Both the position numbers and the translations under genes were made by a program. DNA of 64,000 nt from Vibrio sonorensis (GTDB lineage Bacteria; Pseudomonadota; Gammaproteobacteria; Enterobacterales; Vibrionaceae), in contig NZ_LJJE01000112.1 of the NCBI RefSeq assembly GCF_001854765.1, positions 1 through 64,000 of the forward strand, read 5' to 3'. This document shows, one piece after another, positions 52,775 to 62,958 of the stretch. The stretch's first letter is position 1. Each line of letters starts with the position of its first letter. The notes beneath the pieces are model-generated. The model did not search any database. It saw only the letters and a program-made list of their open reading frames with translations, and was not told where the DNA came from.

Positions 52775-54574
52775 GTGAGCACGTTTGTGGCAATCAGTTT
52801 GAATCAGCTAATGATGAAAGAGTTAAGCTTCCAAGGTAGAGATGAAGTTTTGGCTGTTATGCACAAAGTCGCTAGCCTGCAGACTTCGCAAATTGGTGCC
52901 AGTGATACTGCAACGAGTTACCAGTACAGCGCTGCTCATTACGACCTTGATACCACTAAAATCGAACATGTCTGCCGTCTATTGTGGGGCGTTATCCCTA
53001 TGGGTGATGAAGGCATAAACCACCATCGTTTCTTGGTGAGACAAATTGTCAAAGGTACCACGCCTGAGGACCCTGGTTATTGGCAAATGCCAAAGAACTA
53101 CGACCAAAGAGTAGTTGAAATGTCTGCCATTGCCGTCGGCCTCTTTGAATTGCCTCAATATTATTGGTACGAACTGAGTGAGTCGGAGAAAGTAAACTTA
53201 GTCGAGTGGCTTTCTAGTGTATCTGCGCTGCAGATCCCACCAAACAACTGGCGCTGGTTCCGCATTCTCATTCTTACGGCACTGGATCACCTAGGTCAAA
53301 CCATCGACCGCGATGTTTTATCTTCTGATCTGGCTTTTATTGATGAACTGTATTTAAACCAAGGTTGGTATCAAGACGGCAGCAATGGTGTACTTGATTA
53401 CTACAATCCTTTTGCATTCCAGCTTTATGCTTTGATGTATTGTCGTTGGAACCACTACCAAGGCCCACTTTGCGAAAAGATGATTGCAAGGGCCGTTGAG
53501 TTCGCTGATACCTATCAAATCTGGTTTGGTGATGATGGTAAACAGCTCGCTTATGGCCGCTCGCTAAACTATCGTTTCGCATCAGCAGGATTTTGGGTCG
53601 AGTTGTCCAGAGTACCCAAATCGACGGTAGACGTCGCATTGTGTCGCAGTATTTGGACCGAAACCATGAGCTGGTGGTCTAATCAGCCGATTTGGGACAC
53701 CAATGGTCAAATCTTACCGGGTTTTGCTTATCCAAATTTGCTTAGCAGTGAGTTTTATACAAGCTCAGTATCCCCAATGTTGGCATTAAAAGCGTTTAAT
53801 GCGCTTTCGTTAACTAGTGAGCATTCTTTTTGGAACGCCCCCGTTCGTCCGTTAGCAACAGCCGTATCGCCACTTTGGATTGCCGACCGTCATTTAGTAT
53901 GGCGCAACGGCGGTAGCTACATGCTAACCAATGCTCCGTCAGCCGCTGAGCTTCGAAATTCTAGCGATAAATACACCAAGTGTGCATACAGCTCAGATCA
54001 CGGTATTTGCGTCGAAGCCACAAAGTGGATAGAGCAGGGTTGGCTTGGCGATAATATCTTTGCTGTTAAGCATCCAGAAACAAACGAATGGATTGGCCAA
54101 AGCTCAAAAAGAACGTTTAAACGAGTAGGGGACGCGCTTGTGACTCATTGGCAACCGTTTGCTGGTTGCGACATTGTGCTAACTCAACAGTTAAATGATG
54201 GCGTTGAGCGCAGAACATTCCACGTTGAGTGCGACAAAACCTTGCCATTTATTATGAGCGGCTATGCGGTAGACAAGTGGTCAGCGTGGTTCAGCCACCT
54301 AGAGACCAATAACGCACGCGTTCAATCAGACACGTTATACAGCGAACTAGAACTCATAACAGGTAGCGGAGAAAGTGCTATCTATCCATGTGCACCAAAT
54401 ACGAATTTACTTTACCAACGCGCAAGTGTTCCAGCGATTCGCGGTGACCTTAAAGTGGGTCACAACGAGCTATCGATTATGGTCACTGCGGGTCGGTTAA
54501 ACTCTTATGCCAACAAGGCAAATCATTCTATTACCTCTAATAAATCACATCAGGGAGTGACTGATGAATACTAA
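52775..54574 (+). CDS. DUF2264 protein (GH154-like, possible beta-glucuronidase)
   Basis: 599 residues, no signal peptide. Residues 1-360 form an alpha/alpha-barrel like DUF2264: RLLWGVIPMGDEG, QIPPNNWRWFRILILTALDHLG, NQGWYQDGSNGVLDYYNPFAFQLYALMY, DDGKQLAYGRSLNYRFAS. The C-terminal part is beta-rich. DUF2264 corresponds to CAZy GH154, in which beta-glucuronidase activity has been shown; the activity here is not proven. The GTG start at 52775 is uncertain because no clear ribosome-binding site is seen. The stop overlaps the binding-protein gene by 11 nt, so it is the first gene of the importer operon. Confidence 0.8.
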   Translation: MSTFVAISLNQLMMKELSFQGRDEVLAVMHKVASLQTSQIGASDTATSYQYSAAHYDLDTTKIEHVCRLLWGVIPMGDEGINHHRFLVRQIVKGTTPEDPGYWQMPKNYDQRVVEMSAIAVGLFELPQYYWYELSESEKVNLVEWLSSVSALQIPPNNWRWFRILILTALDHLGQTIDRDVLSSDLAFIDELYLNQGWYQDGSNGVLDYYNPFAFQLYALMYCRWNHYQGPLCEKMIARAVEFADTYQIWFGDDGKQLAYGRSLNYRFASAGFWVELSRVPKSTVDVALCRSIWTETMSWWSNQPIWDTNGQILPGFAYPNLLSSEFYTSSVSPMLALKAFNALSLTSEHSFWNAPVRPLATAVSPLWIADRHLVWRNGGSYMLTNAPSAAELRNSSDKYTKCAYSSDHGICVEATKWIEQGWLGDNIFAVKHPETNEWIGQSSKRTFKRVGDALVTHWQPFAGCDIVLTQQLNDGVERRTFHVECDKTLPFIMSGYAVDKWSAWFSHLETNNARVQSDTLYSELELITGSGESAIYPCAPNTNLLYQRASVPAIRGDLKVGHNELSIMVTAGRLNSYANKANHSITSNKSHQGVTDEY

Positions 54575-56482
54575 AAAAACATTACCCTACATGGGAAAGT
54601 AGGCCTTGCCATCACGGCAGCGCTTTCCTTCTCAGCTTCTGCCAATACCTATAACGAAGCGCCACAACTAGCCGAGCTAGTAAAAGAAGGTAAATTGCCT
54701 TCAGTGGAACAACGCCTTCCTGAAAACCCATTGGTAGTTGAACCAATTGAATCTATTGGTCAGTACGGTGGTGAACTTCGTCTACTGGGTCTAAAAACAG
54801 ACCGTGGACACCGCATGCGTATGCTTAAATACGACAACCTATTCAACTTCAATCGCCACTACACTGGTATTGAGCCTAACCTAGCGACTAGTTATACGGT
54901 AAACGAAGATCTTACCGAGTACACCATCAGCTTGCGCAAAGGCGTTAAATGGTCAGATGGCCACCCATTCACAGCAGAAGACATCAAGTTTTACTTAGAC
55001 CTAATCAATCGAGAAGATTGGTCAGGTAACAAACCCCTTTATGCACGCGCTTCTGGTGATGCAGTGGGTACAGTGATCGACGAAAACACAATCAAGATCA
55101 CTTTGGCGAAGCCAGATGGCATGTTTATTCGTAAGCTGGCGAATACAGACGGCTCAAACATTGTTCAGTTCCCTAAGCACTACTGTGAACAGTATCTTCC
55201 AGAGTTCAATGCAAACGCTTTGGAAAATGCAAAGGCCGCTGGATTTGATAGCTGGCAGCAATACTTCCAGACTAAGTGTCGCGCAATCTACTTCCAAGAG
55301 CACTATCAGAACGTCGATCGCCCAACAGTAAACGCTTGGAAAGTAAAAGTGATCCCTGGACCTGCGACACAGTACGCTACGTGGGAGCGAAACCCTTACT
55401 ACTGGATGGTTGATACAGCAGGTAATCAACTTCCGTATCTAGACCAAGTTTACTTCTCTTACTCTGAAAACAAAGAAGAGATGGTTCTACGAGCTTCGGC
55501 GGGTAAAACCGACTTCCAAACTCGTCACGTGGGCAAAGCTCAATACCGTCCAATGCTGATTGAGAACGAAACGAAGGGCGGTTACACCTACGCGACTCGT
55601 CCTAGTACCAGCATGAACGCGGTTATCCTTGGCTTTAACCAAACACACAAAGATCCGGTAAAACGCGAACTGTTTGCAAACAAAGACTTCCGTGTCGCGC
55701 TTTCTCACGCTATCGACCGCGATGGTATTAGTGAAACCGTATACGCAGGTGTTGTTGAACCGTTCCAAGCCGCTCCTTCGGAAGGCAGCGCGTTTTACGA
55801 TGAAGAGTTTGCAACGCAATACACGGAGTTCAACCAAGAGAAAGCGAATCAGCTTCTTGACTCTATCGGTTTAGATAAGCGTGATAGCGAAGGCTACCGA
55901 CTCGATAAAACGGGTGAGAGACTGCGTATTCAAGCGCTATTTGATCAGCGTAAAGTTGGTGAAGCGACCGATATTCTAGAACTGGTTAAGAATGACTGGA
56001 AAGAAGTGGGTATCTTCCTAGACATTCGTATTGTTGAAGTGTCTTTCTTACAGACTCAGCGTCTTGCTAACGATTACGACCTTCTTCCAGCACTAGGTGA
56101 TGGTGGTATCGGTGTACTGGATGTGTTCCGAAGCTATGCTCCTCAAAACCCTGAGTCTACGTGGGGTCTGGGCTACTATTACTGGATGACGGATCCATCA
56201 CATGCGAATGCGGTTGAGCCGCCAGCACATGTAAAACGTCAAATCGAGCTTTACCGTCAAATGGGTCAAACCGCTTCGCAAGAAGAACAAACTAAGCTGA
56301 TGTCAGAAATCATTGAGATCGCTAAGGAGAACTTCTACGTAATCGGTACCGTCGCTGCGCTTGATGAAGGTGTCATCATCAAGAACGGCGTGAGAAACGC
56401 GGATACAGAAGTACCAAATGCATACAGCATTGCTTCTCCTGGTCCAATGCGTACTTCTCAGATTTGGAAAGAAGCAAAATAA
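54564..56482 (+). CDS. ABC transporter family-5 substrate-binding protein (one apparent frameshift)
   Basis: Periplasmic binding protein of the peptide/opine/oligosaccharide class (SBP_bac_5). ATG 54564 (GGGAG at 6 nt) reads MNTKKTLPY and then meets a false stop. One added C at about 54590 gives HGKVGLAITAALSFSASA-NTYNEAP, a clean signal peptide, and 639 residues in all. Family blocks: LLGLKTDRGHRMRMLKYDNLF, YTISLRKGVKWSDGHPFTAEDIKFYLD, DFRVALSHAIDRDGISETVY. In this cluster the likely cargo is a sulfated or uronate oligosaccharide rather than a peptide, which is an inference from context. Confidence 0.9.
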
Positions 56483-56497
56483 CCCACTAACGGGAAA

Positions 56498-56523
56498 AGG
56501 CCCGAAGAAATTCGGGCCTGTCT
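56498..56523 (+). terminator. Intercistronic hairpin after the binding-protein gene
   Basis: AGGCCCGAA-GAAA-TTCGGGCCT followed by GTCTT. Typical of hairpins that keep binding-protein mRNA in excess over permease mRNA. Confidence 0.65.
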
Positions 56524-56600
56524 TAACCGCAAATGGATAGGTGGTTAAGGCGAATTTAAAGTTTTTTAAAGTTTGCGAGTTCGCAAATGTAGGAAGATGT

Positions 56601-57595
56601 ATGAGCAGTTTTTTTCTGTATATCGCACGCCGCTTAGCCGCAGTTGCTACCACGCTATTGGTTGTGTCGATTTTGGTATTTGTCGTTATTGATTTACCAC
56701 CGGGTGACTTTGCATCGGCAAAGATCGGTGAAATGGCCGCGATGGGCCAAGAGGTTGACCCTGAGCAAATCTTGGTACTTCGCGAAATGTTTGGTTTAGA
56801 TAAGCCATTGTACGAACGTTACCTAAGTTGGATGGGTGGACTATTAACAGGTGATTTGGGTCTGTCATTGGTAAACAACAAACCAGTGTGGGACAACATT
56901 CAACCTACCTTACTGCCAACGATTCTTCTTGCAATGGCAGTCCTGTTATTCAAATTCCTTTTGGCAGTTCCAATCGGTGTCTATTCAGCGCTTCGCCCTT
57001 ATTCGATTGGCGACTATATCGCAACTATCTTTGGTTTCATCGGTATGGCGACCCCTAACTTTGTTATCGCTATTGTTGCCTTGTTGGTCGGTTATCACGC
57101 CTTTGATGTGATGCTGTCGGGGCTGTACTCACCAGAATTTATCAGTCAGCCAATGTCTTTTGACAAGTTTATGAACGGTGTAAGCCGCAGTTGGTTATAC
57201 ATTTTGGTCGCAGGCACAGCGGGCATGGCTGGTATTATTCGCATAATGCGTGCAAACCTATTAGATGAACTGTCAAAGCCATACGTTAAAACCGCACGTG
57301 CAAAAGGTCAGAAAGAGTTCACGTTGTTGGTCAAGTATCCAATCCGCGTTGCCTGTCTACCGCTAGCAGCAACCATTGGTTGGCAACTACCACTATTGAT
57401 CAGTGCCGACGTTATTGTCAGCCAAGTATTGAACATCCCCACTATGGTCCAACCATGCTAAATGCACTGCGCAACCAAGATATGTACCTGGCGGGCGACA
57501 TTCTATTGTTTATGTCCATGCTGACCATCGTAGGTACTATGATTTCTGACCTAGTGATGTATTGGGTTGACCCACGCGTTCGCGCTGGATTGTAA
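56601..57595 (+). CDS. ABC transporter permease, DppB-like (one apparent frameshift)
   Basis: Inner-membrane permease with six helices. 331 residues after repair. Start MSSFFLYIARRLAAVATTLLVVSILVFVVIDLPPGD is the standard DppB N-terminus; the EAA loop is IMRANLLDELSKPYVKTARAKGQ. The frame breaks after VLNIPTM; one added G at about 57447 leads to GPTMLNALRNQDMYLAGDILLFMS and the usual end MYWVDPRVRAGL. AGGAAG precedes ATG 56601. Confidence 0.9.
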
Positions 57596-57610
57596 GAAAG
57601 GAGCACAATT

Positions 57611-58786
57611 ATGACTAATCACACTACGACTGCTCCTTCGAAAGGGCTATTTAACAAGTTATTCTCGCGTAAAAAGAAAGAGATCGATTTAGCCGAAGCG
57701 ACGGCGTGGCAACTGATAGGTATCAAACTTCGTCGCCACAAGCTGGCTTGGTACAGTATTTGGTTCCTCGTACTCTTGTATTTTGTCGCGGCGTTTGCTG
57801 AGTTCTTTGCCCCGTTTGACCCCAGTGATAACTGGCGTCGTTACACTTACGCTCCGCCACAAGAAGTGAACTTGTTTGAAAAGACAGAAGATGGCTGGCA
57901 ATGGGCTCCGCACTTAGTGGGTTACAAGGTAACTACGGACAAACGCACGCTTAAACGCCATTATGAAGAAAATCCAAACAAGAAAGTGTACTTCTCGTTC
58001 TTTGGAAAAACAGAGAGCTATACACTCGCGGGCTTTATTCCTATGCAATACAAGCTGCTTGTACCACACAGCAAGCGAGATCCTTTCTTTATTCTAGGAT
58101 CAGACCGAATGGGTAGAGATATGTTGTCTCGACTGATTCACGGCGCACGCATTTCACTGTCTGTCGGCTTGATTGGTGTGTTTTGTACCTTGGTCATCGG
58201 TATCTTTATCGGCGGTATCTCTGGTTACTTCGGTGGTCATATCGACAATGTTATCCAGCGCTTGATGGAGATCGTTAAATCCATACCAACCTTACCATTG
58301 TGGATGGCGCTAGGGGCTTCGTTACCAAGCGACTGGAGTTCACTGCACAGATACATGTTGATCACGGTAATTCTTGGCTTAGTTGCGTGGCCAGATATGG
58401 CACGAGTGGTGCGAAGCCGATTTATGTCTTTGCGAAACGAAGAGTACGTGGCAGCAGCTTGGCTTGATGGCAACAGTCCATTTGAAATTATTCGACGCTA
58501 CATGGTGCCAAACTTCTTAAGTCATATTATTGCGGTAGTCACCTTGGCGATACCTGGCATGATCTTAGGTGAAACGGCTCTGAGTTTCTTAGGCCTAGGC
58601 TTGCAACCACCAATGGTGAGCTGGGGTGTATTACTTCAAGAAGCTCAAAACATTCGAGCTTTAGCAGAGGCAGTATGGCTTCTTATCCCAGCAGCGAGTG
58701 TAGTAATCGCAATTTTGGCAATGAACTTTGTAGGTGACGGTCTACGTGATGCATGTGACCCATACCACGAGCAAGGCGCGAAGTAA
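57611..58786 (+). CDS. ABC transporter permease, DppC-like
   Basis: 391 residues: long N-terminal cytoplasmic part, TM1 (YSIWFLVLLYFVAAFAEFFAPFDP), an extra periplasmic segment of about 100 residues (YTYAPPQEVNLFEKTEDGWQW...), then the five-helix core beginning at FILGSDRMGRDMLSRLIHGARISLSVGL. The EAA loop is RSRFMSLRNEEYVAAAWLDGNSPFEIIRRYMVPN. The extra periplasmic segment is seen in the larger DppC-like permeases. AAGGAG precedes the ATG. 15 nt after the first permease. Confidence 0.93.
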   Translation: MTNHTTTAPSKGLFNKLFSRKKKEIDLAEATAWQLIGIKLRRHKLAWYSIWFLVLLYFVAAFAEFFAPFDPSDNWRRYTYAPPQEVNLFEKTEDGWQWAPHLVGYKVTTDKRTLKRHYEENPNKKVYFSFFGKTESYTLAGFIPMQYKLLVPHSKRDPFFILGSDRMGRDMLSRLIHGARISLSVGLIGVFCTLVIGIFIGGISGYFGGHIDNVIQRLMEIVKSIPTLPLWMALGASLPSDWSSLHRYMLITVILGLVAWPDMARVVRSRFMSLRNEEYVAAAWLDGNSPFEIIRRYMVPNFLSHIIAVVTLAIPGMILGETALSFLGLGLQPPMVSWGVLLQEAQNIRALAEAVWLLIPAASVVIAILAMNFVGDGLRDACDPYHEQGAK

Positions 58787-58796
58787 GGAATTGAAA

Positions 58797-60478
58797 ATGG
58801 CTGAGAAAATTCTAGAAATCAAATCGTTGAATGTAAGCTTTCCAACTACTATGGAAACCTTTCATGCGGTAAAAGATGTGTCATTTGACCTTTTCCGTGG
58901 CGAAACACTATCGGTAATTGGTGAATCCGGCTCAGGTAAGTCGGTTACCACGAGTGCGGTGCTTCAATTGTTAGACAGGCCGGGTCGAATCGACTCGGGT
59001 GAAATCCTCTTTCATCACGACGGTTCAAAGGTGGACATTACCACTTTGGACCCGCGTGGTGAGTATATGCGTAACCTTCGTCGCTTTAACTTCTCCCTTG
59101 TGTCTCAAGAACCGATGGCGGCTCTTAGTCCAGTTCACACCGTTGGTGATCAGATCAAAGAGGTACTTTGTCTTGTTGAACCGGGGATAACCAAAGAAGC
59201 GGCCCATACACGAGCTTTGGAGCTTCTCTACCAGGTACAAATGCCTGAGCCAGAGAGCTTGATAAACAAGTACTCTTTCCAGTTATCTGGTGGTCAGCGT
59301 CAGCGCGTTGTTATTGCGATGGCGATTGCCAGTAAACCTGACGTTCTCATTGCCGATGAACCGACCACAGCGCTAGACGTAACAACTCAGGCAGAGATAT
59401 TGGAGCTGTTTGCAAAGTTACAAAAAGAAGTGGGTATGGCGATACTGTTTATCACTCACGACTTGGGCGTAGTTGCGCAAATTTCGGACCGCGTTGTGGT
59501 GATGGAGAAGGGTGTCGTGGTAGAGACTGGTGAGGTTCGCCAAATTTTTGAATCGCCAGAGCATCCGTACACCGTCAAGTTGATGAATTCGACGCGAGCG
59601 TTAGAAAAACCTTCTCAGATCAAACGTCCTTTTACGGATGCACAGCGCAAAGCACAAACACCACTGCTCAAAGTGGACCAAGTAACTAAAGTGTTTGAAA
59701 AACCGACAAAATTGTTCCAGAAAAAGGAATATATGACAGCGGTTGATAATGCTAATTTAGTGCTGCATCCGGGAGAGTCGCTGGGTATCGTTGGCGAATC
59801 TGGTTCAGGTAAAAGTACCTTGGGTCGAGCTATTTTAGGGATGTCACCTGCAACGTCCGGTAACATTCGCTATGTGGATGACACTCAAGATGTAAACCTA
59901 GAACTAGCGGACTATAAAGCGTTAAACGCGATCCATTGTTTGCAGATTTGCGCCTTATTTTCCAAGACCCTTGGTCCTCATTAAACCCGAGAATGACGGT
60001 AGCCGACATTATTGAAGAACCATTGCGACTACTGCGTACCGAACTTAGCTCAGAGCAGAGAAAAGAGCGTGTGAAAGACATGATGCGAAGAGTGGGTTTA
60101 CCTGCGGAGTTTGCTAGCCGTTATCCTCACGCGTTCTCTGGTGGACAAAGACAACGCATCGTTATTGCTCGCGCTTTGGTGACTATTCCTAAGTTGATTA
60201 TTGCAGATGAAGCGACAGCGGCGCTGGATGTGTCACTGCGTGCTCAGGTTCTCGATCTGCTGATCGAGTTCCAAAATGAGTTCGGAACCGCTTTCGTTTT
60301 AATCACTCATGATATTGCGACGGTTAAATATTTTTGTGACCGCGTGATTGTTTTGCAACACGGCAAGATCATGGAGCAGGGCAGTGTCGACGAGGTTATT
60401 CACAACCCTCAAGATCCGTACACTCAACGCTTGATTTCGGCGGTTCCAGTAGCTGAGCTACCGGCAGAAGTCGCGTAA
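58797..60478 (+). CDS. ABC transporter dual ATPase, DppD-DppF fusion (one apparent frameshift)
   Basis: Energises the importer. Two complete ATPase domains in one chain of about 560 residues: first Walker A GESGSGKS, signature LSGGQRQR, Walker B VLIADEPTTALD; second Walker A GESGSGKS, signature FSGGQRQR, Walker B LIIADEATAALD. The frame breaks at ALNAI; one added C at about 59934 gives PLFADLRLIFQDPWSSLNPRM. ATG 58797 follows TAAGGAA; an upstream in-frame start at 58734 lies within the permease gene. Last gene of the importer operon, followed by a terminator. Confidence 0.91.
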
Positions 60479-60510
60479 GTTTGTTGCATCGAATACTTGT
60501 TTGCAAATCC

Positions 60511-60535
60511 AGAGCCACCTAGGTGGCTCTTTTAT
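60511..60535 (+). terminator. Importer operon terminator
   Basis: AGAGCCACC-TA-GGTGGCTCT followed by TTTATTT. Confidence 0.85.
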
Positions 60536-60569
60536 TTGGTGCTTGTCACCAGTGTCAGAAGGTAAAGCT

Positions 60570-62561
60570 ATGAAACTGTGGAAGAATATGTCAATTGTTC
60601 GAAGAGTAAATATCAGCTTTTCGATGCTGGTGTTACTCCTGATATCGGTTGGTTGGCTCGGAGTCTATCAAGGTGAAAAACAGGCTGAGTATTTAGATCA
60701 TTTCACCCAGAAAACGAGCCCGCAAATGTTAGAAGTCAGTAAGCTTGTGGCCGTCTTGCTGAATGTGAAAGTCGAACTTGGTCAACTGTTACATACCTCA
60801 TCGCCAGAAGAGATACAGAAAAACCAAAGAGCGATTCAAGTACACCACCAAAGTTACGTCAAAATTACTCAAGAACTCACACGCTTGTTGGAAAATAGTT
60901 CAGCGGCAGACAACGAGGTATTTTCTTTTAATACTTCTTTTAACAAGGTAGGGAGATGGCACAGCGATCTAGAAGAGATCCTTGTAACTCAACAAGAAGT
61001 GAATAAGAAAAATGCTCAGTTTTCGTTAGATAGCAGAAAACTAGAACGGTCCATTTACGGATTAGCAGGGAAATCCGACAATATGAACGCCGGATTTATG
61101 GCTAATACGCTGTCTAGCGGCCTAGACTCCATTACTTTTAATACAGAGCAAGCACTCAACACACGTTCTGCTAGTCAGATTTCAAAACTTTATAAGAACA
61201 ACCAAAACCTGGCAAAAAATCTGGTCAAAACCAGTAAAGAGTTGGTAAAAGTCACACGAAAATACAATAGGACGATGCAACGACAGTTTGAATCCGTTAT
61301 TACTCAGGCAAGTCGTGAAAACGGTCTACTTTGGCTCCATTTACAAGCGATGGAGGAACGGCAAGAACTAGAGTTAGAGATCACTGAAAGCCTAGCCAGT
61401 ATTGCTGTCAGTATTGATGGTTTGTTGGCACTGAATGAACGCTCACAGAGTGACGCAGACCATTTCGTTACTGCAGCAAAGCGGGGGCAAACGCTCAACA
61501 TTATTAACACAATAGCACTGGTATCCTCAGCAATTGTTGCCACGTTGCTCATTGCATTTTCAATAAGTCGACAAATACGGATACCCCTAAAACGATTAGT
61601 CGTTTTACTTAGTGACCTTGCCAATGGACGATTAACGGATACTTTGTCATTCAAGCGCAATGATGAATTCGGACAACTTGGTAAAGATTTTGATAGTGCT
61701 ATTGATAAGCTAAGACTCTTGCTTACTAAGGTTGATGACGTTACTGACCAGTTGTATACATTGTCTCAAGACAACCGCGCTTCCGCAGAAAAATCCAAAA
61801 TAGAACTCAATAAGCAAAACGAACAAACAACAACAGTGGCGGGCGCGATGCAGCAGATGGAGTTGTCGATTGGAGAAGTAGCTCAAGCAACTAAGCTAAG
61901 CAGTGAATACTTGCTCGATGTAGAGCGTTCTGCGCGCAACGGTATGAATTTGATGCAAGATAGTCAGGTGCAGACAAATGAATTGGCGGAACGGCTGGAT
62001 GAGTGCAGAGAGGTAATAGCAAAGCTGAACTCCGATTGTAAAGATATCGGACAGATTGTTGAAGTCATTGAAAACATTGCAGAGCAAACCAACTTGCTGG
62101 CATTGAATGCGGCCATAGAGTCTGCACGAGCGGGTCAGCAAGGTCGTGGATTTGCCGTGGTTGCCGATGAGGTTCGTGAACTAGCCTCGCGCACTGCCAG
62201 TTCAACTAGCAAGATTCAGCAGATGATTAAAACTCTAGGTATATCAGCAAAGGATGCGGTAAATATTGCGGAGCAGTGTCGCAAAGGCATGCAAACCGTA
62301 TTAGTGATATCCGATGATACAAAAAACAGTATGAATGCGATTCAACAAAGCATAGTGGAAATTACCGAGCAGAGCGCGCAGGTTGCCGTCGCATCCGAGC
62401 AACAGGAAAAAGTCAGTATGGCGATTGCTGAAAGTATCGTCGATATATCTAACGTAGCGTCAGCTAACTTGGAGGGCGCAACACTAGTGGCAGAGAATGC
62501 AGAGACACTACAAAAAATAGCTCAGCAACAAAAAGTTATTTTGGCTCAATATGAGTGGTAG
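60570..62561 (+). CDS. Methyl-accepting chemotaxis protein
   Basis: Inner-membrane chemoreceptor of 663 residues. TM1 at about 14-34 (INISFSMLVLLLISVGWLGVY), a helical periplasmic sensor of about 275 residues, TM2 (IALVSSAIVATLLIAFSIS, about 313-332), HAMP, then the signalling domain with the hairpin tip EIAEQTNLLALNAAIESARAG (about 502-523). No C-terminal pentapeptide for CheR. ATG 60570 follows AAGG; an upstream in-frame start at 60501 crosses the terminator. Its place between the importer and kdgR suggests that it senses the same glycan or its binding protein. Confidence 0.92.
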   Translation: MKLWKNMSIVRRVNISFSMLVLLLISVGWLGVYQGEKQAEYLDHFTQKTSPQMLEVSKLVAVLLNVKVELGQLLHTSSPEEIQKNQRAIQVHHQSYVKITQELTRLLENSSAADNEVFSFNTSFNKVGRWHSDLEEILVTQQEVNKKNAQFSLDSRKLERSIYGLAGKSDNMNAGFMANTLSSGLDSITFNTEQALNTRSASQISKLYKNNQNLAKNLVKTSKELVKVTRKYNRTMQRQFESVITQASRENGLLWLHLQAMEERQELELEITESLASIAVSIDGLLALNERSQSDADHFVTAAKRGQTLNIINTIALVSSAIVATLLIAFSISRQIRIPLKRLVVLLSDLANGRLTDTLSFKRNDEFGQLGKDFDSAIDKLRLLLTKVDDVTDQLYTLSQDNRASAEKSKIELNKQNEQTTTVAGAMQQMELSIGEVAQATKLSSEYLLDVERSARNGMNLMQDSQVQTNELAERLDECREVIAKLNSDCKDIGQIVEVIENIAEQTNLLALNAAIESARAGQQGRGFAVVADEVRELASRTASSTSKIQQMIKTLGISAKDAVNIAEQCRKGMQTVLVISDDTKNSMNAIQQSIVEITEQSAQVAVASEQQEKVSMAIAESIVDISNVASANLEGATLVAENAETLQKIAQQQKVILAQYEW

Positions 62562-62604
62562 AAGGTAAAAAGGATTTAGGCCAATTAAAGCTTGGAGGGG
62601 AATA

Positions 62605-62661
62605 ATGCGATGCAATCGTTTCCGTTATGTAACCAAGTGTTTCTATGCAACAACTTTATAA
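62605..62661 (+). CDS. Possible 18-residue small ORF
   Basis: ATG 62605 with GGAGGGG at 62594-62600; product MRCNRFRYVTKCFYATTL, basic with two cysteines. Only the ribosome-binding site supports it. Confidence 0.2.
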   Translation: MRCNRFRYVTKCFYATTL

Positions 62662-62781
62662 CCGACGCAAAAAAAACTATCATATGCCTCAAATATCCAT
62701 GTAGTTGTAGCATTAATGAGAAAATTCAGATAATTACTATTTAGTCAGAACAATTTTCAATATATATTGCACAATAGGTCT

Positions 62782-62808
62782 AAAAAAAGGCGGTTAAACG
62801 CTTTTTTT
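62782..62808. terminator. Bidirectional terminator before kdgR
   Basis: AAAAAAAGGCG-GTTAAA-CGCTTTTTTT (one bulged G). Confidence 0.65.
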
Positions 62809-62958
62809 ACTAGAACATTATTTTAAATTAGTTAAATCGCGCGGTAAGCGTTTGGACGACGGTATAGCACCTTTGCAAAAAGGCGAACAGCAAAGCAATG
62901 GAATGCCATTTGTTGGCGCCATCACCGTTTAACAGGCAAAAAGCAATAAGGTAGATTA

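Larger units (their letters stand above)
62562..62958. other. Intergenic region between chemoreceptor and kdgR
   Basis: AT-rich, 397 bp. It contains a possible 18-codon ORF (62605-62661) with a strong GGAGGGG 4 nt upstream, a terminator at 62782-62808, and the kdgR promoter. No KdgR dyad is visible here, so autoregulation is not supported. Confidence 0.4.
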
